Origin: Pseudomonadales bacterium
Lineage (GTDB): Bacteria > Pseudomonadota > Gammaproteobacteria > Pseudomonadales > Pseudohongiellaceae
DNA length: 64,000 bases
Assembly (NCBI GenBank): GCA_022819645.1
Contig: JAJEGU010000041.1
Location: 62,001-126,000 of the forward strand
Direction of reading: 5' to 3'
Position numbers and translations under genes: made by a program. Shown piece by piece: positions 45,055-55,249 of the stretch (positions are counted from its first letter, which is position 1; the number at the start of each line of letters is the position of its first letter). The notes under the pieces are model-generated. The model worked only from the letters and a program-made list of their open reading frames with translations, was not told the origin of the DNA and searched no databases.

Positions 45055-45528
45055 ATGAGCCTGAGCCTGTTTCCAGACGATCTGAGTTCCCATTTTTCGG
45101 CGCTGGCGTTTGATTTTGGAACCCAGCGCATCGGCGTCGCCTTCGGCCAGACCCTGAGCGGCACCGCCAGCGCGGTAACCGTGCTCAAGGCCCGGGACGG
45201 TCAACCGCGCTGGAATGAAATGGCCCAGCTTGTGGAACTTTGGAAGCCCGACGTTTTTCTCGTCGGCCTGCCCTACAACATCGACGGTTCGGTGAGCGAG
45301 TTGCTGGGTCGGGCGGAGAAATTCGCGCGCCGCCTCCAGGAACGCTTCGAAAAACCCTGCTACGGCATGGATGAGCGGCTCTCCTCCCGGGAAGCCATCG
45401 AGCGGCTGGTGGAAGCCAATGCCACCATGATGGTGAAGAAAACCGCCATCGACCATATTGCCGCCCAGATCATACTGGAGAACTGGTTCAACGAAATCCG
45501 CGTCAAGGCGCCGGATTCCGGGCAGTAA
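45055..45528 (+). CDS. ruvX: YqgF/RuvX family nuclease (pre-16S rRNA processing)
   Basis: 157 aa RNase H-like fold. DFGTQRIGVAFGQ carries the first catalytic Asp, followed by FLVGLPYNIDGSVSE, GMDERLSSREAIE and a C-terminal TAIDHIAAQIILENWF with further acidic residues. Family members process the 5' end of 16S rRNA precursor and were earlier proposed as Holliday junction resolvases. It is convergent with pilT, with one base between stops. Confidence 0.94.
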   Translation: MSLSLFPDDLSSHFSALAFDFGTQRIGVAFGQTLSGTASAVTVLKARDGQPRWNEMAQLVELWKPDVFLVGLPYNIDGSVSELLGRAEKFARRLQERFEKPCYGMDERLSSREAIERLVEANATMMVKKTAIDHIAAQIILENWFNEIRVKAPDSGQ

Positions 45529-45529
45529 C

Positions 45530-46606
45530 TCAATACCTGAAACTCCCGGTTTGTCCCCGCGTTTCCCATATCGCCGGGTCCCTGGCGTGAAGCAGGGCTT
45601 CCTCCCGGCCCACCTGTCCCGCTGCGAGCAATTCCGCCAGACTCTGGTCCAGGGTGGCCATTCCCTGGGACGCGCCGGATTGCATGCAGGAATAGATCTG
45701 GGCGATCCGGTCCTCCCTCACCAGATTGCGTACGGCGGTGCTGGCCAGCAGAATCTCCCGGGCGGCCACGCGTCCGCCGCCGGGTTTGCGCAACAGGGTC
45801 TGGGCGATCACCGCCTGCAGGGATTCGGCAAGCTGGGTCCGAACTATGGCTTTTTCCGCCGCGGGAAAGACATCGATAATGCGATTGATGGTTTTCACCG
45901 CCGAGGCGGTGTGCAGGGTGGCGAGCACCAGATGGCCGGTTTCCGCGGCGGTCAATGCCAGGCGAATCGTTTCCGGGTCGCGCAGTTCTCCAAGCAGAAT
46001 AACGTCCGGGTCTTCCCGCAGAGCCGCCCGCAGGGCCGCCGCGAAGCCGCGGGTGTGCCGTTTCGCCTCGCGCTGGGTCAGCAGGCAATGGCGGCTGGGA
46101 TGGATGAATTCGATGGGGTCTTCGATCGTGAGGATGTGGCCGTGGAGTTTGCGGTTGATGTGATCGACCATGGCCGCCAGGGTGGTGGACTTGCCCGAGC
46201 CGGTGGGTCCGGTGACCACCACGAGACCGCTTGGAAATTCGGCGATTTGGGCAATGTTTTCGCCCATGCCGAGCTGCTCCAGACTCGGCGCCGCCGCGGG
46301 AATCGCCCGGAACACCGCCGCCGGGCCGTTGCGTTGCAGGAAGGCGTTAAGCCGGAACCGCGCCGCGTCGGGCGCCTCGATGGCAAGATCGATTTCCTCT
46401 CCGGCGAGGAAGTCTTGCCGCTGGTTGTCGTTGAGGCAGGAATCGATGCAGGCCTGCACCTGGCCCTGATCCAGCGGCTCCAGCGAAGCCGGGCGCAATT
46501 CGCCATCGATCCGCAGCCAGGGCGGCAGCCCGGCGGCGAGATGCAGGTCGGAAGCGCCCTGTTCCTTGCACAGAGCCAATAATTTTCGAAGTTCCATGGA
46601 GAGCAT
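45530..46606 (-). CDS. pilT: Type IV pilus retraction ATPase, PilT family
   Basis: 358 aa hexameric ATPase that powers pilus retraction. The N-terminal PAS-like domain reads GASDLHLAAGLPPWLRIDGEL. Walker A is GPTGSGKSTT, the Asp box is ILTIEDPIEFIH, Walker B is VILLGELRDPETIRLAL and the His box is GHLVLATLHTASAVKTINRI. AIRNLIRE in PilT corresponds here to AVRNLVREDRIAQIYSCMQS, the C-terminal retraction motif, so PilT rather than PilB; PilU is a less likely alternative. It is divergent from yggS, as in Pseudomonas. Confidence 0.93.
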   Translation of the reverse strand: MLSMELRKLLALCKEQGASDLHLAAGLPPWLRIDGELRPASLEPLDQGQVQACIDSCLNDNQRQDFLAGEEIDLAIEAPDAARFRLNAFLQRNGPAAVFRAIPAAAPSLEQLGMGENIAQIAEFPSGLVVVTGPTGSGKSTTLAAMVDHINRKLHGHILTIEDPIEFIHPSRHCLLTQREAKRHTRGFAAALRAALREDPDVILLGELRDPETIRLALTAAETGHLVLATLHTASAVKTINRIIDVFPAAEKAIVRTQLAESLQAVIAQTLLRKPGGGRVAAREILLASTAVRNLVREDRIAQIYSCMQSGASQGMATLDQSLAELLAAGQVGREEALLHARDPAIWETRGQTGSFRY

Positions 46607-46630
46607 TCTTTCCCTCTTTTCGGCTGGCTA

Positions 46631-46651
46631 GGAGCCTGCGCCGCAGGCTCC
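46631..46651. repeat. 21-bp palindrome related to the 34.7-kb fold-back element
   Basis: GGAGCCTGCG and CGCAGGCTCC surround a single C, and CTA precedes and CCGG follows. These are the two outer ends of the 34712-34872 element joined together without its interior. It sits between the divergent pilT and yggS starts. Confidence 0.7.
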
Positions 46652-46707
46652 CGGTGGGCAATTATTGATGGTAGACTTTCGCCGCCGCATCTTTTTGCAA
46701 CCTGATC

Positions 46708-47388
46708 GTGACCGGTATCGCCCCCAGGCTGGAGCAACTCCGCGCCCGCATCCGCGAATGCGAGGGCCGCCATGGCCGCCCGCCCGGCTCGGTGCGCCTG
46801 TTGCCGGTGAGCAAGGGGCAAAAGCCGGCAAGAATCGCCGAAGCCAGACGACTCGGCATCACCGGGTTTGGCGAAAGTTACTTGCGGGAAGCCCTTGACA
46901 AGATGAATCGGGCGCCGGATTGCCAGTGGCATTTCATTGGTCCCCTGCAATCAAACAAGACCCGCGGCATCGCGGAAAACTTTCACTGGGTGCAGAGCGT
47001 TGCGCGGTCGAAGGTCGCCCGGCGGCTGAATGACCAGCGTCCGGCGGATTTGCCGCCGCTGAATGTCTGCGTGCAGGTCAATCTGTCGGGAGAAGAGAGC
47101 AAGTCCGGCGTGGCGCTGGCCGATGCCGAAATGCTGTGCCGGGAAGTCAACCGGCTGCCCCGGCTGCGCCTGCGCGGCCTCATGACGATTCCGGCCCGGG
47201 TCGCGGAGGAGAACGCCCAGCGCCTCGCATTCCGCAAACTGGCGGCGGAGTTTCAGCGATTGCGGCGCATGATTCCCGAAATAGATACCCTGTCCATGGG
47301 AATGAGCCATGACTTTGAAGCCGCCATTGCCGAAGGCGCCACCATGATCCGCCTCGGCACTGCCCTGTTCGGCGCCAGGAAAGGATGA
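46708..47388 (+). CDS. yggS: PLP homeostasis protein (YggS/PROSC)
   Basis: 226 aa, binds pyridoxal phosphate without known catalysis. RLLPVSKGQKPARIAEARRLG holds the PLP Lys (the usual VSKxKP). GITGFGESYLREALDK, WHFIGPLQSNKTR, VNLSGEESKSG and LSMGMSHDFEAAIAEGATMI are diagnostic. It starts with GTG at 46708. It is followed by proC and yggT in the conserved order. Confidence 0.95.
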   Translation: MTGIAPRLEQLRARIRECEGRHGRPPGSVRLLPVSKGQKPARIAEARRLGITGFGESYLREALDKMNRAPDCQWHFIGPLQSNKTRGIAENFHWVQSVARSKVARRLNDQRPADLPPLNVCVQVNLSGEESKSGVALADAEMLCREVNRLPRLRLRGLMTIPARVAEENAQRLAFRKLAAEFQRLRRMIPEIDTLSMGMSHDFEAAIAEGATMIRLGTALFGARKG

Positions 47389-47460
47389 AATTTCATCGGC
47401 GCGGGCCCCGGCTTATGGGATAGAATGGCCGCTTTCCCGGAATCCGCCTGGAGCGGCGTC

Positions 47461-48288
47461 ATGTCGGCACGACACATCGGCTTCATCGGCAGCGGCAACA
47501 TGGCCGGCAGCATCGTACCCGGCCTGCTCGACAAGGGCTGGCAGGCATCGCGGATTTCCGTGGCTGACATAGATCCCGCCAAAGTGTCGCGGCTTGTGCA
47601 CAAACACAGCGTTAATTCATCGAGCAGCGAACAGATCGGCCAGGACTGCGACCTGATCGTGCTTGCGGTCAAACCCCAGTCCATGGCGGATGCCTGCGCG
47701 ACATTGCGACCCGCCCTCGGCAGCCGCAGGCCGCTGGTCATGTCGGTGGCCGCCGGGGTGACCCTGGCGCGGCTCGCCGAATGGCTGGGTGACCGCCTGC
47801 CCATCGTGCGCTGCATGCCCAATACCCCGGCCCTCATCGGTTGCGGCGCCTCGGGCCTCTTCGCCAATGCCCTCGCTGACGCGGGCCAGCGGCAAAGCGT
47901 GGAGGAATTGATGCGCGCCGTGGGCATCTGCCTGTGGTGCGAAAGGGAGGCCGATCTCGATATCGTTACCGCGTTGTCCGGCTCGGGCCCGGCGTATTTC
48001 TTCCTGTTCATGGAAGCCATGCAAGACGCCGCGCGGAAGCTTGGGCTCGATGCGGCCCTTGCCAGTCAACTCACCTGTCAGACCGCCCTGGGCGCCGCCC
48101 GGCTCGTGGATAGCAGCGAGCTGGAACTGAAAACCCTTCGCGCCCAGGTGACCTCGCCCGGCGGAACCACCGAGGCGGCGGTCAGGCAATTCGAAGACAA
48201 TGGCCTGCGCCGGCTCGTGGAAACCGCCATCGCCGCCGCCGCCGAGCGCGCCGGCGAGTTCGCCCGGGCCGGGGGACCAGCGCCATGA
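47461..48288 (+). CDS. proC: Pyrroline-5-carboxylate reductase
   Basis: Last step of proline synthesis. About 275 aa. The Rossmann start is HIGFIGSGNMAGSIVPGLL, followed by LAVKPQSM, VRCMPNTPALIGCGASGLFA and the signature TALSGSGPAYFFLFMEAM and VTSPGGTTEAAVRQFEDNGL. The ATG at 47461 is preferred over 47425 because homologues begin a few residues before the glycine-rich loop. It overlaps yggT by ATGA (48285-48288). Confidence 0.96.
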   Translation: MSARHIGFIGSGNMAGSIVPGLLDKGWQASRISVADIDPAKVSRLVHKHSVNSSSSEQIGQDCDLIVLAVKPQSMADACATLRPALGSRRPLVMSVAAGVTLARLAEWLGDRLPIVRCMPNTPALIGCGASGLFANALADAGQRQSVEELMRAVGICLWCEREADLDIVTALSGSGPAYFFLFMEAMQDAARKLGLDAALASQLTCQTALGAARLVDSSELELKTLRAQVTSPGGTTEAAVRQFEDNGLRRLVETAIAAAAERAGEFARAGGPAP

Positions 48289-48872
48289 ATGAAGCAATGG
48301 CCGCGATTTTCAATGCCCTGGGCGGGCTCTATCTGCTGGCGGTCCTGCTGCGCTTCCTGCTGCAAGTCGCCCGGGCCGATTTCTACAACCCCGTATCCCA
48401 GGCCGTGGTGCGGGTGACCGACCCCATGGTGCGGATTTTCCGCAACTTCATTCCCGGTTACCGCAATTTCGATTTCGCCACCCTGGTGCTTGCCTTCGTG
48501 GTGGAAGGCGTCGCCATCTGCGTGCTGCTGATGATTTACAACGTCAGCATACCCGGCGCCGCTTTCGTGATTACCTGGTCGGTGCTCGGCGTGGTCTACT
48601 TCATCATCAACATCTACTGGTACGCCATTATCGCGTCCATCATCATGTCCTTCGTGATGATGTTTTCCGGCAACGTGAATCCGCACCCCCTGCTGATGCT
48701 CGTCTGGCAGTTGACCGACCCGGTCATGGCGCCTTTCCGCAAGGTGCTGCCGCCCATGGGCGGGCTGGATTTTTCGCCCATTTTCGTTTTTATCCTGATT
48801 CGCTTTATTCTGGATTTTCTCAACACCACATTCGGATCGCAGCAGGTTTCGCTGATCGTGATCGGCATCTAG
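48285..48872 (+). CDS. yggT: YggT family membrane protein
   Basis: 195 aa with several transmembrane helices arranged as two similar halves ([20 protein letters not shown] with [19 protein letters not shown], and [20 protein letters not shown] with [20 protein letters not shown]). Family members are implicated in osmotic stress and membrane organisation; the mechanism is unknown. It is translationally coupled to proC. Confidence 0.95.
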   Translation: MNEAMAAIFNALGGLYLLAVLLRFLLQVARADFYNPVSQAVVRVTDPMVRIFRNFIPGYRNFDFATLVLAFVVEGVAICVLLMIYNVSIPGAAFVITWSVLGVVYFIINIYWYAIIASIIMSFVMMFSGNVNPHPLLMLVWQLTDPVMAPFRKVLPPMGGLDFSPIFVFILIRFILDFLNTTFGSQQVSLIVIGI

Positions 48873-48912
48873 TGTACTGTCCCGCAACACCAGCCGACGA
48901 AACATTCGAGCC

Positions 48913-50112
48913 ATGAGCAAGAACGACAGGTCAGACAGCCTTGGACTGGTGCGCCCGCAACGCCTCGCATTCGATGAGCCGCTGGCGCTGCGCAGCGGCA
49001 AGTCGCTACCGGCCTATGAACTGATGGTGGAAACCTATGGCGAACTCAACCCGGATCGCTCCAATGCCATACTGATCTGTCATGCTCTCAGCGGCGATCA
49101 CCACGCCGCTGGTTATCACAGCGAGGATGACCGCAAGCCCGGCTGGTGGGACAATTGCATCGGCCCGGGCAAGGCCATCGACACCAACCGGTTTTACGTG
49201 GTTTGCCTGAACAACCTCGGCGGCTGCGGCGGCAGCACCGGGCCGGTATCCATCAATCCGGAAACCGGCAAGCATTATGGCCCCGATTTCCCCATCATCA
49301 CCGTGCGCGACTGGGTCAACAGCCAACTGCGGCTGATGGACCGGCTCGGCATCGGCAAATGGGTCGCGGTGATCGGCGGCAGCCTTGGCGGCATGCAGGT
49401 GCTGCGCTGGGCGATCAGCTATCCCGAGCGCCTGCACCACGCCATCGCCATTGCCGCCGCGCCCAAACTTTCGGCCCAGAACATCGCCTTCAATGAAGTC
49501 GCCCGGCAGTCCATCACCAAGGACCCGGATTTCCACGACGGGCGCTACCTCGAACACGGCGTGTATCCCAAGCAGGGCCTGATGCTTGCGCGCATGGTGG
49601 GGCATATCACCTATTTGTCCGATTCATCCATGCGCGCCAAGTTCGGCAAGGCCCTGGCGGGACTGGAAGCGGAGCAGGGCAATTTCGGCCGGGATTTGCG
49701 CAGCGGCTCCCTGAGCTTCGGGTTCAATGTGGACTTTGAAGTGGAGAGCTATCTGCGTTACCAGGGCGAGCAGTTTTCCGAAAAGTTCGACGCCAACACC
49801 TATTTGCTGATGACCAAGGCGCTCGATTACTTCGACCCCTCGGTGGACTACGACGGCGACCTGTCCCTGGCCTTCGCCAACTCGGATTGCCGGTTCCTGC
49901 TGATGTCTTTCAGCACCGACTGGCGTTTTCCGCCTGACCGTTCCCGGGAAGTCGTCAATCAGTTGCTGCGGGCGGGCAAACGGGTGAGCTATCTGGAAAT
50001 CGACGCGGACCAGGGCCACGACGCCTTTCTGCTGCCGATTCCGCGCTATATCCATGCGCTGTCGGCCTATCTCGGCAATGCCCACCGGGAGATCTGCGGT
50101 CATGCGTCCTGA
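48913..50112 (+). CDS. metX: Homoserine O-acyltransferase
   Basis: Activates homoserine in methionine synthesis. 399 aa alpha/beta-hydrolase fold: [36 protein letters not shown], the nucleophile in [15 protein letters not shown] (Ser), and the C-terminal [17 protein letters not shown] (Asp) and [13 protein letters not shown] (His). MetX enzymes use acetyl- or succinyl-CoA and sequence alone does not decide here; several gammaproteobacterial MetX proteins are succinyltransferases. It overlaps metW by 11 nt. Confidence 0.93.
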   Translation: MSKNDRSDSLGLVRPQRLAFDEPLALRSGKSLPAYELMVETYGELNPDRSNAILICHALSGDHHAAGYHSEDDRKPGWWDNCIGPGKAIDTNRFYVVCLNNLGGCGGSTGPVSINPETGKHYGPDFPIITVRDWVNSQLRLMDRLGIGKWVAVIGGSLGGMQVLRWAISYPERLHHAIAIAAAPKLSAQNIAFNEVARQSITKDPDFHDGRYLEHGVYPKQGLMLARMVGHITYLSDSSMRAKFGKALAGLEAEQGNFGRDLRSGSLSFGFNVDFEVESYLRYQGEQFSEKFDANTYLLMTKALDYFDPSVDYDGDLSLAFANSDCRFLLMSFSTDWRFPPDRSREVVNQLLRAGKRVSYLEIDADQGHDAFLLPIPRYIHALSAYLGNAHREICGHAS

Positions 50113-50695
50113 CCAGGAAATCATCCGCCGCTGGATCGAACCCGGCAGCCGGGTGCTCGACCTTGGCTGCGGAGACGGCGCCCTGCTCGCCTGGCTGCAG
50201 CGCGAGCAGGACGCGCATGCGGTGGGCCTTGAGATCGATCCGGCCAATATCGAGCAATGCCTGGCTTCGGGAGTGGCGGTAATCGAGCAGAATCTGAATC
50301 AGGGCCTGTCCAATTTCGAATCCGACAGCTTCGATACCGTGCTGCTCGCCCAGACCCTGCAAGCGTTGGACAATCCCGCGGAACTGGTGCGGGAGATGCT
50401 GCGCATCGGCAGGAAGGGCATCGTTACCTTCCCCAATTTCGGCAACTGGAAAAGCCGGCTCGACCTGCTGCTGCGGGGGCGCATGCCGGTGTCGGACTTC
50501 ATGCCCCACCAGTGGTACGACACCCCCAATATCCACTTCTGCACGGTGAGGGATTTTGACGCCCTCTGCCGCGAAGGCGATATCCGCGTGCTCGCCCGCA
50601 CCGTGGTCAATTCCCGCCATGAAGGCAGTTGGGCCATGCGCGCCTGGCCCAATTTTCTCGGCGAAATCGCCATCTACCATCTGAGCCGAAACTGA
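50102..50695 (+). CDS. metW: MetW, methyltransferase-like methionine biosynthesis protein
   Basis: 197 aa Rossmann-type fold with [18 protein letters not shown] (SAM loop), [20 protein letters not shown] and [21 protein letters not shown], followed by [19 protein letters not shown]; all are MetW landmarks. MetW acts with MetX in homoserine acylation, and metX-metW is a fixed pair. Start ATG 50102 lies inside metX; the stop overlaps rdgB (TGATG). Confidence 0.95.
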   Translation: MRPDQEIIRRWIEPGSRVLDLGCGDGALLAWLQREQDAHAVGLEIDPANIEQCLASGVAVIEQNLNQGLSNFESDSFDTVLLAQTLQALDNPAELVREMLRIGRKGIVTFPNFGNWKSRLDLLLRGRMPVSDFMPHQWYDTPNIHFCTVRDFDALCREGDIRVLARTVVNSRHEGSWAMRAWPNFLGEIAIYHLSRN

Positions 50696-51297
50696 TGTCT
50701 CGCATCGTGCTCGCCAGCGGCAATGCCGGCAAGCTTGCGGAGCTGCGCGCCCTGCTCGCGCCAAGGCGGGTGGAATTGCTCTCCCAGGACGCATTCGAAA
50801 TCGCGCCGGCCGAAGAGAACGGGCTGAGTTTTGTCGAGAACGCCCTGCTCAAGGCGAGGCACGCCTGCCGCGAGAGCGGCCTGCCCGCCATTGCCGATGA
50901 CTCCGGGCTTGCGGTGGACGCCCTCCAGGGCAGGCCGGGCATCTTCTCCGCGCGCTATGCCGGGGTCGATGGCGCCGGGGCCGATGAAGCCAACAATCAG
51001 AAGCTTCTCGCGGAACTTCGCCAAATCCCCGCCGCCGGGCGCGGGGCCCGCTTTCACTGCGTCATCGTGTTCCTGCGCCATGCGGAAGACCCCATGCCCC
51101 TGGTATGCCAGGCAAGCTGGGAAGGGCGGGTCCTGTTCGAGCCCCGGGGGGGAAACGGCTTTGGCTATGACCCCCTGTTCTTCCTGCCCGGGGAAAATCG
51201 GAGTTCGGCGGAATTGCCGTCGGAGCGCAAGAATGTCCTCAGCCACCGGGCCCAGGCTATCGGCAAGCTGCTGTCATGCTGGAACTACCCCCCCTAG
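50695..51297 (+). CDS. rdgB: Non-canonical purine NTP pyrophosphatase (RdgB/HAM1)
   Basis: Hydrolyses dITP, XTP and similar nucleotides to keep them out of nucleic acids. 200 aa: [77 protein letters not shown] and the final [10 protein letters not shown]. It starts on the last base of the metW stop and overlaps hemW by 22 nt. Confidence 0.96.
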   Translation: MSRIVLASGNAGKLAELRALLAPRRVELLSQDAFEIAPAEENGLSFVENALLKARHACRESGLPAIADDSGLAVDALQGRPGIFSARYAGVDGAGADEANNQKLLAELRQIPAAGRGARFHCVIVFLRHAEDPMPLVCQASWEGRVLFEPRGGNGFGYDPLFFLPGENRSSAELPSERKNVLSHRAQAIGKLLSCWNYPP

Positions 51298-52409
51298 GGC
51301 TGTATGCCCACATCCCCTGGTGCGTTCGCAAATGTCCCTATTGCGACTTCAATTCCCATGAAAGGCCGGGCGCCGGGATTCCCGAGACTGCCTATGTGGA
51401 CACCCTCTGCGCCGACTTGACCGCAAGCCGGCAAGAAGACGCCAGGCAAGCGGAAACGGTCTTTTTCGGCGGCGGCACGCCAAGCCTGTTCCAGGCCGGG
51501 TCCTTCGCCCGCCTGCTCGATGTGCTGCGGGACAGCGACGGCCTTGCGCCGAATGCCGAGATCAGCCTGGAAGCCAATCCGGGAACCGCCGAGGCGAGGC
51601 GGTTCGCGGGATACCGCGGCGCCGGAATCAACCGGCTTTCCATCGGCGCGCAAAGTTTTGACGACGACGCCCTGGGCCGGCTCGGCAGAATCCACAACGG
51701 CGCCGAGGCCCGGGGAGCAATGGCCATGGCGAGAAAAGCGGGCTTTGACAATATCAATCTCGATCTGATGTTCGGCCTTCCCGGACAGCGTCATGACGAG
51801 GCCTTGCGGGATCTTGCCAGCGCCATCGAATTGCAGCCCGAGCATATCTCCTGGTATCAACTCACCCTGGAGCCCAACACGGTTTTCTGGCGGCGGCCGC
51901 CTCCCCTGCCGGAAGACAGCGCGGTGGAAGCCATGCAGGAAGCCGGTCTTGCCATGCTGGAAAAAGCCGGCTATGCGCGTTACGAGATTTCCGCTTTCGC
52001 CAGGCCGGGGAAACAGTGCCGGCACAATCTGAATTACTGGCGCTTTGGCGACTATCTGGGTATTGGCGCGGGCGCCCATGGCAAACGGAGTTTTCCGGGC
52101 CGGAACCGCATCCTGCGCAGCCGCAAGACGCGCCGGCCGGAACATTACCTCGAAGCGGGCAGTCAAACGATTGCGGTGGAAGTAAGCCCGGCCGAGCGGC
52201 CGCTGGAATTCCTGATGAACGCCCTGCGCCTCGTGGAAGGTTTTGCTCCCGCCGATTTCGCCAGCCGCACCGGGCTTGCTTTGCGCGCCATCGAGGACAG
52301 GCTAGAATGCCTCGCTCGCCAGGGTTTGCTGGAACAGGACGATGTTTCGGTGCGCGCGAGCAGCAGGGGCTACCGCCTGCTGGACAGCATCCTCGGAGAA
52401 TTCACGTGA
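51276..52409 (+). CDS. hemW: Radical SAM heme chaperone HemW
   Basis: 377 aa, formerly annotated as oxygen-independent coproporphyrinogen oxidase-like. The 4Fe-4S motif is [10 protein letters not shown] (CxxxCxxC), after [47 protein letters not shown] and [20 protein letters not shown] follow, diagnostic of HemW, which inserts heme into target proteins. It lacks the extra N-terminal residues of true HemN. Its stop overlaps the phhB GTG start. Confidence 0.95.
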   Translation: MLELPPLGLYAHIPWCVRKCPYCDFNSHERPGAGIPETAYVDTLCADLTASRQEDARQAETVFFGGGTPSLFQAGSFARLLDVLRDSDGLAPNAEISLEANPGTAEARRFAGYRGAGINRLSIGAQSFDDDALGRLGRIHNGAEARGAMAMARKAGFDNINLDLMFGLPGQRHDEALRDLASAIELQPEHISWYQLTLEPNTVFWRRPPPLPEDSAVEAMQEAGLAMLEKAGYARYEISAFARPGKQCRHNLNYWRFGDYLGIGAGAHGKRSFPGRNRILRSRKTRRPEHYLEAGSQTIAVEVSPAERPLEFLMNALRLVEGFAPADFASRTGLALRAIEDRLECLARQGLLEQDDVSVRASSRGYRLLDSILGEFT

Positions 52410-52768
52410 AGCAATCACTCGATACCCTGTCCTGCGAGCCCTGCCGCATTGGCGGCGAGACCGTGACGGAAACCCAGGCCGGAGAATGGCTCGCGGACTT
52501 GCCCCACTGGCGGCAGCTAACGGACGAGGGCGTCAACAAACTTGCGGGCGAGTTCCGCTTTCCCGACTGGGAGGCGGCGATGCGCTATGCGAACCGGATT
52601 TCCGAGTTGGCCGGGGAGCAGGACCATCATCCGGCCATGACGGTTGAATGGGGCAAGGTCACCCTGCGCTGGTGGACCCACAAGATCGGCGGCCTGCACC
52701 GGAACGACTTCATCATGGCGGCCAAAAGCAGCGAAATCGCCCGGGAACTGAACCCGGCCGGGAGTTGA
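52406..52768 (+). CDS. phhB: Pterin-4a-carbinolamine dehydratase
   Basis: 120 aa. It recycles the pterin cofactor of aromatic hydroxylases. WLADLPHWRQLTDEGVNKLA, FRFPDWEAAMRYANRISELA and EQDHHPAMTVEWGKVTLRWW contain the catalytic His-His pair and strand residues of the family (PCD/DCoH). The start is GTG at 52406, overlapping the hemW stop as GTGA. No phhA is in the window. Confidence 0.93.
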   Translation: MKQSLDTLSCEPCRIGGETVTETQAGEWLADLPHWRQLTDEGVNKLAGEFRFPDWEAAMRYANRISELAGEQDHHPAMTVEWGKVTLRWWTHKIGGLHRNDFIMAAKSSEIARELNPAGS

Positions 52769-52770
52769 GC

Positions 52771-53928
52771 ATGGCCGGGGAATCCCGCGAACTGCTGGCC
52801 GGGCTCGGCAGGATGATTGGTCTTGCCAGCGTCAGCTCCACCGACCCCGGCATCGACATGAGCAACCGGCCGGTGGTCGAGTTTCTGGCGGAGAAGCTCG
52901 ATTCGCTCGGTTTCGCCTGCGAGGTGGTGCAATCGCCTTCCACCACCGGCAATGAGAAATGCAATCTGATTGCGACATATGGCAGTGGCCCCGGCGGCAT
53001 GGTGCTCGCGGGCCATACCGACACCGTTCCCTTCGATGAGCACCTGTGGAGCGGGGACCCCTTGCGAATGACCGAGCGCGACGGACGCCTGTACGGCCTC
53101 GGCGTCACCGACATGAAAGGCTTTTTCCCCATCGCCATCGAGGCCGTGCGGTCCCTGCTTGATGAGGAATTTCGCCAGCCGCTGATCATTCTCGCCACCG
53201 CCGATGAAGAAACCTCGATGCAGGGCGCCCGCAGTCTTGCGGAAATGGGTTGGCCCCGGGCGCGCTCGGCAATCGTCGGCGAGCCCACCGGAATGCGGCC
53301 CATCCGCAGCCACAAGGGCATCATGATGGAATCGGTGCGCCTGCAAGGCAGCAGCGGTCATTCCTCCGACCCATCCCTGGGCCGCAACGCACTCGACGCC
53401 ATGCACGCCGTCATCGCCGACCTGATCGCCTTCCGCGGGCAGTTGCGCGAGCGCTACCGCGGCGATTTTTTCGAGATCCCCCATCCCACCCTGAATCTCG
53501 GCGTGATTCACGGCGGCGACAATCCAAACCGCATCTGCGGCCATTGCGAGTTGCAATTCGACATTCGCCTGATGCCGGGAATGGAAGTGGAAAGCATCCG
53601 GCACGAAATTCGCCGGCGCCTTGCCGCGGTAACCGGGCCCTTGCGGGTCGAGGCCGAACTCGTGCCGCTGTTTCCCGGCACGCCGGCGTTTTTCGCCCGG
53701 GAACAGAGCGCCCTGTTGCGCGCCGCGGAGAAAATCACCGGCCACCAGGGCGAAAGCGTGGCTTTCGGCACCGAAGCGCCATTCCTGCAGCAACTCGGCA
53801 TGGACACCATCGTGCTCGGCCCGGGGAATATCGATCAGGCGCATCAGCCCGATGAATACCTGTCCCTGGACATGATCGATCCCTGCATCCGAACCCTGCG
53901 GGAACTCGTGGCACAGCATTGCCTGTGA
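52771..53928 (+). CDS. argE: Acetylornithine deacetylase
   Basis: 385 aa M20 metallopeptidase fold that removes acetyl from N-acetylornithine. Metal and catalytic segments are VLAGHTDTVPFDEHLWSGDP, GLGVTDMKGFFPIAIEAV and ATADEETSMQGARSLAE, with IVGEPTGMRPIRSHKG and VLGPGNIDQAHQPDEYL further on. It is followed by argA 10 bp later; together they are the first and fifth steps of the linear arginine pathway. Confidence 0.94.
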   Translation: MAGESRELLAGLGRMIGLASVSSTDPGIDMSNRPVVEFLAEKLDSLGFACEVVQSPSTTGNEKCNLIATYGSGPGGMVLAGHTDTVPFDEHLWSGDPLRMTERDGRLYGLGVTDMKGFFPIAIEAVRSLLDEEFRQPLIILATADEETSMQGARSLAEMGWPRARSAIVGEPTGMRPIRSHKGIMMESVRLQGSSGHSSDPSLGRNALDAMHAVIADLIAFRGQLRERYRGDFFEIPHPTLNLGVIHGGDNPNRICGHCELQFDIRLMPGMEVESIRHEIRRRLAAVTGPLRVEAELVPLFPGTPAFFAREQSALLRAAEKITGHQGESVAFGTEAPFLQQLGMDTIVLGPGNIDQAHQPDEYLSLDMIDPCIRTLRELVAQHCL

Positions 53929-53938
53929 GGTTGAGAAT

Positions 53939-55237
53939 ATGAACAGGGCAGGGGAAATGATCGAACTGTTCCGTTCCGCGGCGGCCTATATCAATGCCCA
54001 CCGCGGCGGCACTTTCGTCATCCTGCTCCACGGCGAGGCGCTGGCCGGGGACAATCTGCCCAATATCGTCTTCGACCTGAGCCTGCTGCACAGCCTTGGG
54101 GTGCGCATGGCCGTGGTGCATGGTCTGGAGGCCGGCGCTGCGGAACCCGCTCCCGGAGAGCAGGCCCGGGCGCTTGACGAGGCGGCGATGGGGCGGATTC
54201 GGCAACAGGCAGGCGGGCTTGGCGTGGCGATAGAGGCGATGTTTTCCCAGGGCACGAGCAAATCCCCCCTGCATGGCGCCGATATCCCGGTGCGCCGGGG
54301 TAATTTTGTCGCGGCAAGACCCGCCGGCGTGGTGGGAGGGGTTGATCTGCAATACGCGGGGAAGGTCAGAAAAATCGACGCGGCGGCCATCCGCGAAGAA
54401 CTGGCCCGGGGCAAGATCGTGCTGCTGCCGAGCCTTGGTTATTCGATTACCGGAGAGGTCTTCGCCCTGGCGCCTGGCGAGCTGGCCACGGAAACCGCCG
54501 CCGCCCTGGAAGCCGACAAGCTCATCCTGTTCGTCCCCGGCGATGGCGCAAGCAATGCCGATGGCGCCGTGCTGCCCAACCTGAGCCTTGCCGAGGGCGA
54601 AGCCTGCAGGGACCGGCTGCTGGCCCGCAGCGATGCTGATTCCCGCTGCGCCGGCCTTGCCCTGCAGGCGGCCCTGCGGGCCTGCCGGGGGGGAGTCCAC
54701 CGTTGCCATCTGATCAGTTGCCGCCGGAACGGCGCGTTATTGGAGGAATTGTTCACCCGGGAGGGCAGCGGCAGCCTGCTCAGCCGCGACGAACCGCATC
54801 TGTTGCGCCCGGCGCAGTTATCCGATGTGCCTGGCATCCTGCAACTCATCGCCCCGCTCGAAGCCGACGGTTCCCTGGTGCGCCGTTCCCGGGAATTGCT
54901 TGAAAATGAAATCGGCAATTTCAGCATCATCGAATGGGAAGACACCCTCGTGGCCTGCGCCGCGCTGTATCCGGTGGATGACCGCCACGGCGAGATCGCC
55001 TGCATCGCCATCGACCCGGCGCACCGCAACAATGGTCTCGGCGAACGCCTGCTCGCCAGCCTCGAAGCCGAGGCCCGCGGCAAAGGCATGGACACCCTGC
55101 TCGCCCTGACCACCCGCGCCGAACACTGGTTCCAGCGCCACGGTTTCGAGGAAAGCCGGGTGCGGGACCTGCCTGCCAACCGCCGCGAGTTCTATAACTT
55201 CCAGCGCAATTCCAAGGTGCTACGGAAGGCTTTGTGA
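53939..55237 (+). CDS. argA: N-acetylglutamate synthase
   Basis: 432 aa, first step of arginine synthesis. The N-terminal amino acid kinase-like domain (FVILLHGEALAGDNLPNIVF, GVVGGVDLQYAGKVRKID) carries the arginine feedback site in this enzyme class. The C-terminal GNAT domain (RPAQLSDVPGILQLIAPLEA, EIACIAIDPAHRNNGLGERL, HWFQRHGFEESRV) performs acetyl transfer. This fusion is the classical ArgA. Confidence 0.95.
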   Translation: MNRAGEMIELFRSAAAYINAHRGGTFVILLHGEALAGDNLPNIVFDLSLLHSLGVRMAVVHGLEAGAAEPAPGEQARALDEAAMGRIRQQAGGLGVAIEAMFSQGTSKSPLHGADIPVRRGNFVAARPAGVVGGVDLQYAGKVRKIDAAAIREELARGKIVLLPSLGYSITGEVFALAPGELATETAAALEADKLILFVPGDGASNADGAVLPNLSLAEGEACRDRLLARSDADSRCAGLALQAALRACRGGVHRCHLISCRRNGALLEELFTREGSGSLLSRDEPHLLRPAQLSDVPGILQLIAPLEADGSLVRRSRELLENEIGNFSIIEWEDTLVACAALYPVDDRHGEIACIAIDPAHRNNGLGERLLASLEAEARGKGMDTLLALTTRAEHWFQRHGFEESRVRDLPANRREFYNFQRNSKVLRKAL

Positions 55238-55249
55238 AGCTGGGCCCGC

